Shown here piece after piece: positions 28,833-37,352 of a DNA stretch of 64,000 nt (positions are counted from its first letter, which is position 1; each line of letters starts with the position of its first letter). Source of the stretch: Tissierellia bacterium (GTDB lineage Bacteria > Bacillota > Clostridia > Tissierellales > Peptoniphilaceae); NCBI GenBank assembly GCA_030537875.1, contig JAUNVC010000005.1:1-64000 (forward strand), read 5' to 3'. Under the pieces are notes generated by a model that saw only the letters and a program-made list of their open reading frames with translations, did no database searches and was not told the DNA's origin. Position numbers and translations under genes: made by a program.

Positions 28833-28861
28833 ATTATATACAAAATCTCCTCAATGTTCAA
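28833..28861 (-). promoter_or_regulatory. Amidase promoter
   Basis: TTGAAC (28856-28861), a 17-nt spacer and TATAAT (28833-28838) lie 22 nt upstream of the amidase ATG on the minus strand; a GGAGGTAA ribosome binding site follows. Confidence 0.75.
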
Positions 28862-28911
28862 GAAAATCGCCTATTTGTAATCATTTGGACATATGCGTTA
28901 TTTTTTCCAAT

Positions 28912-29004
28912 GAAAAAGACTCGGAAATGCCCCCTCCGAGCCCCTTTCAACAAAAAAGAAAAGAAAAGGAATTTGCATAGCTATAAATGCTATGTAAACA
29001 CTCT
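28912..29004 (-). ncRNA. Candidate small RNA
   Basis: A strong minus-strand promoter at 29011-29039 is followed after about 65 nt by a terminator hairpin (CTCGGA / TCCGAG core at 28920-28940, extended by G-U and A-U pairs to about 14 bp, with T-rich 3' arm). The transcript of about 90 nt would carry a small hairpin CATAGC/GCTATG inverse repeat (28976-28994) and a long pyrimidine run (28956-28973). No ORF with a ribosome binding site is present. Existence is inferred only from promoter and terminator. Confidence 0.35.
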
Positions 29005-29010
29005 GATATA

Positions 29011-29039
29011 ATTCTACACTATATCTTTATTTTTGTCAA
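29011..29039 (-). promoter_or_regulatory. Promoter in the amidase-gatB spacer
   Basis: TTGACA (29034-29039) and TAGAAT (29011-29016) are 17 nt apart on the minus strand. No coding sequence lies downstream before the terminator at 28912-28940, which is why a small RNA is proposed. Confidence 0.65.
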
Positions 29040-29065
29040 GGGTTTTCTTAAAATTTTTTTACCTT

Positions 29066-29109
29066 GCTACAGAGATATCTATAGCTTACAGTATATATTT
29101 ATCTTACAG
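29066..29109. repeat. Three spaced CTGTA-type repeats
   Basis: On the minus strand CTGTAAG occurs at 29103-29109 and 29085-29091 and a variant CTGTAGC at 29066-29072. Start-to-start distances are 18 and 19 nt. They lie 27-70 bp upstream of the -35 element at 29034-29039, a place where an activator could bind. I see no gene in the rest of the 28812-29333 gap. Confidence 0.4.
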
Positions 29110-29296
29110 GTTTGGTTTGTGATCCCCCATCTTTAGAAATCTTTACGTTTTGAGTGTTCTATGAAAAATCTGTAATCCTGTGGGCGCCTCATCCAACTAC
29201 TCTTTTTCTTTTTACCTTCTATCCTCTGGAAAATCCTCTCCTAACTATCTCCTCTTTCATCCCCATCTTTCATCTCAGAAAAATTTTATTTTGAGC

Positions 29297-29327
29297 GATA
29301 AAAAACGACTGACCGAGGTCAATCGTT
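29297..29327 (-). terminator. gatB terminator
   Basis: On the minus strand AACGATTGACC pairs with GGTCAGTCGTT (29304-29327, one G-U pair, 2-nt loop or slightly opened), followed by TTTTATC. It closes the pcrA-ligA-gatCAB operon. Confidence 0.85.
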
Positions 29328-29333
29328 TATTTT

Positions 29334-30755
29334 TTATATATCTAAAGCCTTGCGAAGAAGTTCGTTTACCACTTTGGGATCAAATTTCCCACGGCCTTCT
29401 TTCATCACTTGTCCAACTAAAAAGCCAAAGGCTCTGTCTTTTCCATTTCTGTAGTCTTCGATACTTTCAGGGTTGTTTTCAATGACTTTTTGTACTACCT
29501 CTTCTATGGCTGACGTATCGGTAACTTGAAGGAGATTATCACGCTCAACAATGGTCTTGGGATGAGTCCCTTCTTCAAACATCTCTCGAAAGATCTTCTT
29601 TGCTGTATTGTTATTGACCTTGCTTTCTGCAAGCAACTCCAAAAGATATCGGAAATCTTCCACCTGAAACTTAAGATCATCAAGGGTACAGTCTTCCTCC
29701 TTGGTTCTACGAAGAAGTTCGTTGATGACCCAGTTACTGACCAATTTTCTATCCTGAATCCCCTCTGCTAGACGCTCAAAGTACTGTGACAGTTCTAGAG
29801 ATGCCCCTAAAATATCTCGGTCATACTCATTTAATCCATAGGTTTCTTGCAATCGCATTTTGCGCTCATCAGGAAGTTCTGGAAGGGTCCGTCGAATTTC
29901 CTCCACAAAACCCTCTTCCAATCTGAAGGGAGGAATGTCACCCTCCTGTGCAAAACGATAGTCCAGGGTGCTTGTTTTTTGACGCATAAGAACTGTTTCC
30001 ATGGCTTCTTCATCCCATCGCCTTGTTTCTTTTACACCCACTTCACCACGTTCGATCATTTGTCTATGGCGTTTTTCTTCATATTCAACCGTAAGTTCCA
30101 CGCCTCTTGTGGAGCCTATGTTTTTCACTTCCGTGATGGCCGTTTTTTGCCCATCATCTCCAACCATATTAATATTGCAATCACAGCGCAATGAGCCTTC
30201 TTCCATTTTACAATCTGAAATGTCCAAGGCCGTTAAAATTTCACGTAGCTTTTCAATAAAAGCCCTGGCCTCTTTCCCCGAATTCATATGAGGCTCTGTT
30301 ACAATTTCAATCAAGGGAACTCCACAACGGTTATAATCCATTAAGGTATATCCTTCTGAACGGTGGAGTGCTTTTCCTGTATCCTCTTCCATATGAATTC
30401 GAATCAAGCCAATCTTCTTCGGTTCTTCTCCCTCCACTTCAATGGGAACAAATCCTCCAGCGCAGAGAGGCCTATCTTCTTGTGAAATTTGATAGCCCTT
30501 TGCCAGATCCGGATAGAAATAATTTTTCCTATCCATCTTCACCACGGGAGAAATGTCTGCGTGCATGGCTAACCCTGCTCGAATGGCATACAAAATCGCC
30601 TCTTTATTCATAATGGGCAGTGCCCCTGGAAAGCCCAAGCATACGGGACATACATTTGTGTTGGGTTCATCTCCAAAGGCATTGGTACAGTTACAAAACA
30701 TTTTACGGTTGGTCTTAAGTTCTACGTGTATTTCTAATCCAATCAATGTCTTCAT
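29334..30755 (-). CDS. gatB: Asp/Glu-tRNA amidotransferase subunit B
   Basis: GatB activates misacylated Glu-tRNA-Gln or Asp-tRNA-Asn within the GatCAB complex. The 473-residue sequence opens with the family signature GLEIHVELKTNRKMFC and has metal/zinc-type Cys residues (CNCTNAFG, CPVCLGFPG), the DYNRCGVPLIEIVTEP motif and a C-terminal YqeY-like tail (about 400-473). Its ATG overlaps the gatA TGA. With AsnS present in the same genome, Gln-tRNA formation is the likely main role. Confidence 0.97.
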   Translation of the reverse strand: MKTLIGLEIHVELKTNRKMFCNCTNAFGDEPNTNVCPVCLGFPGALPIMNKEAILYAIRAGLAMHADISPVVKMDRKNYFYPDLAKGYQISQEDRPLCAGGFVPIEVEGEEPKKIGLIRIHMEEDTGKALHRSEGYTLMDYNRCGVPLIEIVTEPHMNSGKEARAFIEKLREILTALDISDCKMEEGSLRCDCNINMVGDDGQKTAITEVKNIGSTRGVELTVEYEEKRHRQMIERGEVGVKETRRWDEEAMETVLMRQKTSTLDYRFAQEGDIPPFRLEEGFVEEIRRTLPELPDERKMRLQETYGLNEYDRDILGASLELSQYFERLAEGIQDRKLVSNWVINELLRRTKEEDCTLDDLKFQVEDFRYLLELLAESKVNNNTAKKIFREMFEEGTHPKTIVERDNLLQVTDTSAIEEVVQKVIENNPESIEDYRNGKDRAFGFLVGQVMKEGRGKFDPKVVNELLRKALDI

Positions 30756-32164
30756 CGTTCCTTCACCAACCCTTCATATCCTAAAGCAATATTGCAAAGA
30801 TTTCGGTCCCCTCTTTTTCTGCCAGTAAACTGCATTCCTGCATTGATGATTCTCTTTCCTGTCGAGGGAACTGAAATGGCTGGTAGTCCAGCCATATTGG
30901 CTGGAACACTCAACAAATCTCCCTCCATCATCTTAGATGGCGACTCTACCTTTTCTCCCAAGGCAAAGGGAAGTCCAATGGCCGTCGGTGATAAAATAGC
31001 ATCGCACTTTCCTAAAATCCGATCATAATCTTCACTAATGGCTCTTCTCACCTTTAAGGCATGTTCAAAATACGCATCTTTATGGGCACTGGAAAGAATG
31101 TACATACCTGCTAGTATACGGCGTTTGACCTCTCTACCAAATCCTTCTGAACGAACTTTGGTCATGTATTCCTCATAATCGGTGCCCTCGTAGTCAACTC
31201 CACCATAGCGAATTCCATCAAATCTTGAAAGGTTGGAGGAGGCTTCCGCATCCATAAGTGAGTAATAACATCCAACCACATAATCAATATATTTAAAATC
31301 CTCTTCAATGATGGTGCAACCTGCTTTTTCCAAAAGAGATAGACTCGCTTCGTAGGCTTCTCTCACTTCTTTATCCATCCCAAAGCCATTGATATTTCTC
31401 AGCATGGCGATGGTTTTTCCCTTGAGTTGTTCCATCGCTTCGTCATCGGATCCACATAGATCATCTAAATCCACATGAATTTTCGTCATGTCTCGTTTCG
31501 TGTCTTTGGCAATGGCTTGGAGCAAGAGGTAAGCATCTCGGACGGAACGTCCTAGAGTTCCCACCGTATCCAGCGTATTGGCAAGACTTGTAACTCCATA
31601 CCGAGAAACAGCGCCGTAGGTTGGTTTTAAACCAACCACCGAACAAAAGGAAGCCGGTTGGCGAACAGATCCACCTGTGTCCGTACCGAGGGAAACATCA
31701 ACAAATCCCATCCCCACTGCTGCGGCACTTCCTCCTGAACTTCCTCCAGGAACCAATCTTCGATCAATAGGATTTTTGGTCGGTCCAAAATAGGATGTTT
31801 CGTTGGAAGATCCCATGGCGAATTCGTCCATGTTGAGTTTTCCTAAAATCAAAGCTCCCTCTTCGTCCAAGGCAGTTGCCACATCGGCATCAAAGACAGA
31901 TTCATAGTTTTCCAATATCTTGGATGCACATGTCATGGGCCATGATTTCACTTGAATATTATCTTTTACACCGACGACAGCGCCATAGAGCATTCCATCC
32001 TTGTTTCGAGTTGCAAGATTCCTTCTTGCCTTTTCCACATCCAAGGTAATGAAAGAATGAATGTCTTCCTCGTCTTTTAACCGTTCCTCTATTTCTTGAA
32101 AATGCTCCAAGGGGGATAGTTTACCTTTTCGTATTAAATCCAATGTTTCGTATAAATATCTCAT
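30752..32164 (-). CDS. gatA: Asp/Glu-tRNA amidotransferase subunit A
   Basis: GatA releases ammonia from glutamine for GatB. The 470-residue amidase-signature enzyme contains the catalytic Lys in VVGVKDNIQVK, and the glycine/serine-rich motif GGSSGGSAAAV ending in the cis-Ser and nucleophilic Ser of DTGGSVRQPASFC. It is 9 nt downstream of gatC and overlaps gatB by 4 nt. Confidence 0.97.
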   Translation of the reverse strand: MRYLYETLDLIRKGKLSPLEHFQEIEERLKDEEDIHSFITLDVEKARRNLATRNKDGMLYGAVVGVKDNIQVKSWPMTCASKILENYESVFDADVATALDEEGALILGKLNMDEFAMGSSNETSYFGPTKNPIDRRLVPGGSSGGSAAAVGMGFVDVSLGTDTGGSVRQPASFCSVVGLKPTYGAVSRYGVTSLANTLDTVGTLGRSVRDAYLLLQAIAKDTKRDMTKIHVDLDDLCGSDDEAMEQLKGKTIAMLRNINGFGMDKEVREAYEASLSLLEKAGCTIIEEDFKYIDYVVGCYYSLMDAEASSNLSRFDGIRYGGVDYEGTDYEEYMTKVRSEGFGREVKRRILAGMYILSSAHKDAYFEHALKVRRAISEDYDRILGKCDAILSPTAIGLPFALGEKVESPSKMMEGDLLSVPANMAGLPAISVPSTGKRIINAGMQFTGRKRGDRNLCNIALGYEGLVKER

Positions 32165-32173
32165 TGGGCACCC

Positions 32174-32443
32174 CTACACATATTTTACGACTTGAAAATA
32201 GCCGTATTTCTTTTCTTTTGCATTCTTCAAGGCATCCTCTGTGGAGATACCTTCTTCTGGTATATCTTCAAAAGGAGCTACCTCTGCTTCATGGACCGTA
32301 TATAAGGGTTCAAAATCTTCTTCAAACTCCACAATGGAACTCAAAACCTTCATACAGTTAACCCATTTTTCATAAAAGGCATCCCTGTCTTCTACATCCA
32401 ACTTTGCCAGTTGTAACATTTCATCAAATTCATTTCTTTCCAT
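32174..32443 (-). CDS. gatC: Asp/Glu-tRNA amidotransferase subunit C
   Basis: GatC is the small subunit that stabilises GatA-GatB. The 89-residue product has the family pattern FDEMLQLAKLDVED near the N-terminus and a central segment ending in FEPLYTVHEAEVAPF. The ATG at 32443 follows GGAG by 7 nt; the ATG at 32467 has no such site. It starts 2 nt after the ligA stop. Confidence 0.93.
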   Translation of the reverse strand: MERNEFDEMLQLAKLDVEDRDAFYEKWVNCMKVLSSIVEFEEDFEPLYTVHEAEVAPFEDIPEEGISTEDALKNAKEKKYGYFQVVKYV

Positions 32444-32445
32444 AC

Positions 32446-34440
32446 TCATTCTCCATCTTTTTGCCATATGGCATATAATTCATCTTGCTCTATTATACGA
32501 ATCCCCAGCTCTTTGGCTTTGGTATATTTGCTGCCTGGTTTTTCACCAACAATCACAGCATCTGTATTCTTGGAAACGGAAGAAGAAATACTTCCCCCTT
32601 CCGCCAAAATTCTATCCTTCAACTCATCCCGAGTATATCCTTCTATGGCCCCTGTAAGAACGACCTTCATCCCCGCAAAATATCCTTCTTTGGATGGTTT
32701 CTTCATGGGTAGCGCCCGAACGCCTCTTTCTCTCAACCCCTCTAAAGACTGTATAATATGGGGATCTTGGAAAAATCCTTCCATGTTTTCGGCGGTTACC
32801 TCTCCTACCCCTTCCACTTCCATAAACTGTTGGAAAGAGGCTTTCTCCATTGCCTCGAAGGTTTCGAAATGCTCCGCCAAATCTCTGGCCGTCTTTTGTC
32901 CCACTTCTCCAATGCCTAGTGCAAAGATAAACCGATCTAAAGATCTTTCTTTTGCTGCTGCGATGGCATCCAATAAGTTTTGGGCTCTCTTTTCACCAAA
33001 AAGTGGTAGCTGCAAAAGATCGTGCAAGGTCAAGTCATATAGCTCATAGGCCTTTGTTAGACCCAATGTATCCACCAAGGCTTCTGCGGTTTTATCACGG
33101 ATCCCTTCAATATCCATTGCATTTCTTTGACAATAATGAATCAGTCGATGGACCAATTGGGGTCTACAGGACAGACTGTTGGGACACTTGATATAAGCTC
33201 CTTCTTCCTGGAGTTTTGTGCCACAAGCTGGACAAAATTCCGGTATCTCCACTTCTTTGGTATGTTCATTTTCTCCTATGGAGCCCATAATTTCGGGAAT
33301 CACCTCATTGGAACGACGGACAATTACCGTAGAACCAATTCGGACATTCTTTCGCTTCATGTCCCCCACATTATTCAAGGTTGCCGATTGAACCAATGCA
33401 CCTGAAATGGAAATGGGTTCCAAAGATGCAACAGGGGTGACCTTACCCGTTCGACCAACTTGCCAACGGACTCCTTTGACAATCGTCTGCACTTCTTCTG
33501 CCTCGAATTTATAGGCGATGGCCCAGCGAGGAAATTTATTTGTATACCCCATATACTCTCTGGTCTTTAAATCATTGATCTTGATGACCACACCATCGGT
33601 AAGATAATCCAATTGATGACGATGTTCCTTAATGTATAAAATGGCATCTTCCAATTCTTCCAAAGTGTGCAACAGTGGGTGATAGGAATTGACGGGAAAA
33701 TGTTCCTCTTCCAAAAATTTCAAACTCTCCAAGTGACTATGAAATTCAGGTATTGGTGGCTCCATCGTACCCACATTGTAGGCAAAAACTTTGAGCTTTC
33801 TTTTCTCTGTTTCCGAAGGATCCAAATTTCTTAAAGCTCCAGCAGCCGCATTCCGAGCATTTTTTAACGGCTCATCCGCCACCTTGTTGTATGCACTGAG
33901 CGCTGATAGAGGCATCAATGCTTCTCCCTGTACTTCTAAAAAGCCAGCATACCCAATGGAAAGGGGAACATTTCGAATGGTTTTCACTTGGGTGGTGATT
34001 TCTTCGCCCACTTCTCCATTTCCTCTTGTGGCTGCTGTTACAAGCATTCCTCCCTCATAGGTGAGGTTTACCGTGAGTCCATCAAATTTGTACTCGACCA
34101 CAAAGGAAAGTTCAGGCAAAGTCATTCCTTCATCCAACCCTCTTTTCCGAAGCCTCTCTGCCCTCCCATACCACTCTCGAAGTTCTTCTATGGACTGGGC
34201 TTTATCTAAACTCCACAAAGGCGTGACGTGCGTGTGCTTCTTAAAAGCAGACAGAAGCTCCCCACCCACTCTTCTCGTCGGCGAGTCTAGTAAAACAAAC
34301 TTGTATTCCTTTTCCATCTGAACCAACCGATCATAAAGTTTGTCATATTCACTGTCGGTCACAATGGGATCATCTAAAGTATAGTAGTGATAGGCATAGA
34401 TATTTAATTGTTCAACCAGCTGGCGCATCGTATCGAGCAT
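32446..34440 (-). CDS. ligA: NAD-dependent DNA ligase
   Basis: LigA seals nicks in replication and repair using NAD. The 664-residue protein has the Ia domain (YHYYTLDDPIVTDSEYD), the adenylation motif VEYKFDGLTVNLTYEGG with the nucleophilic Lys, an OB-fold, a C4 zinc finger (CPACGTKL ... CPNSLSC), helix-hairpin-helix repeats (FIFALGIGEVGQKTA) and a C-terminal BRCT domain (about 590-664). It lies 7 nt after pcrA in the conserved pcrA-ligA-gatCAB order. Confidence 0.98.
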   Translation of the reverse strand: MLDTMRQLVEQLNIYAYHYYTLDDPIVTDSEYDKLYDRLVQMEKEYKFVLLDSPTRRVGGELLSAFKKHTHVTPLWSLDKAQSIEELREWYGRAERLRKRGLDEGMTLPELSFVVEYKFDGLTVNLTYEGGMLVTAATRGNGEVGEEITTQVKTIRNVPLSIGYAGFLEVQGEALMPLSALSAYNKVADEPLKNARNAAAGALRNLDPSETEKRKLKVFAYNVGTMEPPIPEFHSHLESLKFLEEEHFPVNSYHPLLHTLEELEDAILYIKEHRHQLDYLTDGVVIKINDLKTREYMGYTNKFPRWAIAYKFEAEEVQTIVKGVRWQVGRTGKVTPVASLEPISISGALVQSATLNNVGDMKRKNVRIGSTVIVRRSNEVIPEIMGSIGENEHTKEVEIPEFCPACGTKLQEEGAYIKCPNSLSCRPQLVHRLIHYCQRNAMDIEGIRDKTAEALVDTLGLTKAYELYDLTLHDLLQLPLFGEKRAQNLLDAIAAAKERSLDRFIFALGIGEVGQKTARDLAEHFETFEAMEKASFQQFMEVEGVGEVTAENMEGFFQDPHIIQSLEGLRERGVRALPMKKPSKEGYFAGMKVVLTGAIEGYTRDELKDRILAEGGSISSSVSKNTDAVIVGEKPGSKYTKAKELGIRIIEQDELYAIWQKDGE

Positions 34441-34447
34441 GGGTCAC

Positions 34448-36580
34448 CTACTTTTTATGTTCTATGGGTGCAATGGAAACTTTTAGCTTTTTGATTCCCT
34501 TTCCTTCAAAAGCAATTTGGATATCATCATCGGCCACAGAAACCACCATGCCATCACCCCAAAGTTTGTGGGTAATATGGTCGCCGGCTTTGAAAGATTC
34601 TTTTTTCTTCTTCACATCTTTCTTTTCCACTCCCAAAGACCCTTTGTAGGTGGTCACAAGATTGGGCGGCTTCACTTCATGGCGATCCTTTTTCATATCC
34701 TGTTTCTCATCCATTTGAATCAGCTCCTTCACTTCATCAATAAAACGACTAGGTTTTGCATAATTAGTATTACCATATAACATCCTCTGCTGTGCAGAGG
34801 TTAAAAATAATTTTTTCTTTGCCCTCGTCATGGCAACATAGCAAAGTCTTCTCTCCTCTTCCACTTCCGTATCGCTTTCCATAGAAAGCCGACTTGGGAA
34901 AAGACCTTCCTCCATACCGACGACAAAAACTACGGGAAACTCCAATCCCTTGGCCGAGTGGATGGTCATAAGACTGACTCGATCTTCGTCGGATTTGTTA
35001 TCAATATCACTGAGTAAAGATAACTCTGCTAGTAAATCCTCCAGCCCACTCTCAGGATACAGTCTTTCAAATTCACCCACATAACTAATAAATTCTTCCA
35101 CGTTTTGCAGTCTAGATTGATCTTCTATGGCACTCGATAAACGTAAACTAGAAATATAGCCCGATCGTTCAAGTAGAGATTTTGTCAAATCCATAAGGGT
35201 CATGGTGTCTCTCGAGCAAGCCAGTTCTTGATAAAGCTTTGCAAGCTCCACCCCCTTGGTGGTTCCCCCCTTTGCAAGAGCCTCATAGCAGTTCAGTCCC
35301 TCAATGGACCGTAAATGAAGAATTTCTCGCATCGTCTTTGGACCAATCCCCCGTCTTGGTGTATTAACCACTCTCTCAAAACTGATGGTATCCTCCGGAT
35401 TGGAAAGGAGTCGCAGATAGGCTATGGCATCCTTTACCTCTTTTCGATCATAGAAACGCATACCCCCTATGATCTCATAGGGAATGGAACTTCGAATGAA
35501 AAAATCTTCAAAGGCGCGGGACTGAGCATTGGTTCGATAGAGAATGGCCATATCTCCATAGGAGTACCCTCGGTCTATCAAATCTTCTATGGCCTGGGCC
35601 ACAAAAAAAGCCTCATCTCCCGAAAATAAATGCTCCACATACTCGACCTTCTCCCCTCCACTCTTCTTTGTAAAGAGATCTCTTTTGTATTTTTGGGGAT
35701 TGTTTTGTATCAAGGCATTGGCACAATCTAAAATAGCTGTGGTCGATCGATAATTCTCATTGAGATATATTACCTTCGCTCCCGGAAAATCTTTTTCAAA
35801 ATTCAATATATTATTTAAATTGGCTCCACGGAAAGCATAAATGGATTGATTCTCATCTCCAACCACCGTAATATTACCATGAACCGAACTTAAGAGTTTC
35901 ACCAATTGATATTGAATATCATTGACATCTTGATATTCATCCACAAAAATATATTGAAATTTATTGGCATAATGAAATAGAATATCCTCTCTTGTCCGGA
36001 AGAGCTGAACCGTCTTCAAGAGTAAATCATCAAAATCATAGGCATTATTCTCCTTGAGACGCTTTTCATATTCCCAAAAAACCTTATTGACTTGGCTTAA
36101 ATAAAAATCGACCCCTGCATCTCTTTCATGGTCCAATGGACCCAATCCCTTATTTTTGTAGGCCGATATTTGAGAACGTATGGATGATGGTCGGTATATA
36201 TCCTTGTCCAAATTTAACTCTTTGCAGATGGCTTTCAAGAGATTATTTGTATCCTGGGTATCGTAAATCGTAAAATTGGAAGAAACATTCTTTCGTAGGA
36301 TTCGGACACATATACTATGGAACGTACCAATCCAAAGACCTTCCACAGGTCGATTCAAAAGGATTTCCGATCGCTCCTTCATCTCTCGGGCCGCCTTATT
36401 GGTAAATGTAATGGCGAGAATGTCATAGGGATTCACACCGATTTCCTTGATGAGATAGGCGATCTTATAGGTGACAACTCTCGTCTTTCCACTCCCAGCA
36501 CCAGCCAGTATGAGCAAAGGCCCCTCTGTATGTTGGACAGCTTCGTATTGGGTTTCGTTTAATGCATCTTTAAAATTCAA
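34448..36580 (-). CDS. pcrA: ATP-dependent DNA helicase PcrA/UvrD
   Basis: This superfamily 1A 3'-5' helicase works in repair, plasmid replication and clearing RNA polymerase. The 710-residue sequence has motif I GAGSGKTRV, motif II VDEYQDVNDIQ, motif III VVGDENQSIYAFRGA, and motif VI EEERRLCYVAMTRAK. A C-terminal Tudor-like RNA-polymerase-binding region is suggested by GDHITHKLWGDGMVVSV. The start codon is TTG with GAGGAG 6 nt upstream. Its promoter is directly upstream and divergent from the fetAB-like pair. pcrB is not adjacent. Confidence 0.97.
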   Translation of the reverse strand: MNFKDALNETQYEAVQHTEGPLLILAGAGSGKTRVVTYKIAYLIKEIGVNPYDILAITFTNKAAREMKERSEILLNRPVEGLWIGTFHSICVRILRKNVSSNFTIYDTQDTNNLLKAICKELNLDKDIYRPSSIRSQISAYKNKGLGPLDHERDAGVDFYLSQVNKVFWEYEKRLKENNAYDFDDLLLKTVQLFRTREDILFHYANKFQYIFVDEYQDVNDIQYQLVKLLSSVHGNITVVGDENQSIYAFRGANLNNILNFEKDFPGAKVIYLNENYRSTTAILDCANALIQNNPQKYKRDLFTKKSGGEKVEYVEHLFSGDEAFFVAQAIEDLIDRGYSYGDMAILYRTNAQSRAFEDFFIRSSIPYEIIGGMRFYDRKEVKDAIAYLRLLSNPEDTISFERVVNTPRRGIGPKTMREILHLRSIEGLNCYEALAKGGTTKGVELAKLYQELACSRDTMTLMDLTKSLLERSGYISSLRLSSAIEDQSRLQNVEEFISYVGEFERLYPESGLEDLLAELSLLSDIDNKSDEDRVSLMTIHSAKGLEFPVVFVVGMEEGLFPSRLSMESDTEVEEERRLCYVAMTRAKKKLFLTSAQQRMLYGNTNYAKPSRFIDEVKELIQMDEKQDMKKDRHEVKPPNLVTTYKGSLGVEKKDVKKKKESFKAGDHITHKLWGDGMVVSVADDDIQIAFEGKGIKKLKVSIAPIEHKK

Positions 36581-36612
36581 ATAAATCTCCTCACAGCTTA
36601 AATACTCCTTAA

Positions 36613-36641
36613 ATTATACCTCTTACAGCCATTTAGGTCAA
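36613..36641 (-). promoter_or_regulatory. pcrA operon promoter
   Basis: TTGACC (36636-36641) and TATAAT (36613-36618) are 17 nt apart, 32 nt upstream of the pcrA start on the minus strand. Confidence 0.8.
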
Positions 36642-36677
36642 GGTGGAAAGAAATCCCTCAGCACCCTTTATCCCCCG

Positions 36678-36698
36678 TTTATCTTGGGTATAGATAAA
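36678..36698. promoter_or_regulatory. Inverted repeat upstream of the fetA-like gene
   Basis: TTTATCT and AGATAAA form perfect 7-bp arms around TGGGTAT, ending 2 nt before the GGAGG of the fetA-like gene. It could be an operator for a metal regulator such as the DtxR-family protein at 38154-38537, or an RNA hairpin affecting translation. I could not identify a convincing plus-strand promoter. Confidence 0.45.
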
Positions 36699-36710
36699 TG
36701 GGAGGACATT

Positions 36711-37352
36711 ATGTTTCATATTCAAAATCTTCAATATAAATCCATACTCCGCATTGACCACCTACGGATACCATCGGAAATGCCTGCCATTATAACAGGA
36801 GAAAGTGGTGCGGGAAAAACAACCCTACTCTATATGCTAGCCCAGCTTTTGACACCGGACAGTGGCACCATCACCTACAACGGAATCTCTTTACAAGAAA
36901 TTCCGCCGATAGAGCATCGAAGAAAAGTAGTAATGGTTCCTCAAAAACCCGTTTTGTTTCCCGGTGATTTGGAAATGAATCTACAAATTGGATGTGAATT
37001 TGCGCAAAAAGAAAAACCCTCATCCAAACAACTCATCCAATTACTAGAAGATTTGCGGCTCAAAAAAAATCTTACGGAAGATCCCTCCTCCTATTCCGGT
37101 GGAGAAATAGCGCGGATTGCTTTAGCTCGGGCACTTCTAATGAAACCCGATGTACTTCTTTTGGATGAACCCACCGCCGCCTTGGACCAAGGAAATGAAA
37201 AACATATCCTTGAATTTCTGTTTTCCTATGGAGAAAAACATGGGATTAAGTTCATCATTGTATCCCACTCTTTCAAAGACTCTCCCCATGTTGCAACTTA
37301 TAGAATTCATATGAAAAAATTTACAAATCCAGAGGTGAATTATGGTCTTTGA
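36711..37352 (+). CDS. fetA: ABC transporter ATP-binding protein, FetA/YbbL-like
   Basis: The 213-residue ATPase has Walker A GESGAGKTT, Q-loop VPQKPVLFP, signature SSYSGGEIARIALARAL and Walker B VLLLDEPTAALD. Its pairing with a UPF0014 permease identifies it as the FetA type; in E. coli FetAB exports iron and protects from peroxide, though the metal here is unproven. The ATG at 36711 has GGGAGG upstream. It overlaps the permease gene by 11 nt. It lies on the plus strand, convergent with a DtxR-family repressor gene. Confidence 0.85.
   Translation: MFHIQNLQYKSILRIDHLRIPSEMPAIITGESGAGKTTLLYMLAQLLTPDSGTITYNGISLQEIPPIEHRRKVVMVPQKPVLFPGDLEMNLQIGCEFAQKEKPSSKQLIQLLEDLRLKKNLTEDPSSYSGGEIARIALARALLMKPDVLLLDEPTAALDQGNEKHILEFLFSYGEKHGIKFIIVSHSFKDSPHVATYRIHMKKFTNPEVNYGL

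Noticed and set aside
28895..28990. 26-codon Phe-rich ORF in the candidate small RNA, which might be a Phe attenuator leader peptide
   Set aside because: The Phe codons come from a simple CT-run, there is no Shine-Dalgarno site, and the downstream gene is an amidase with its own promoter, not a Phe gene.
29180..29485. 101-codon plus-strand ORF in the gatB spacer
   Set aside because: Its second half is antisense to gatB, it starts without a ribosome binding site and its composition (Ser/Leu/Phe runs from pyrimidine-rich DNA) is not protein-like.
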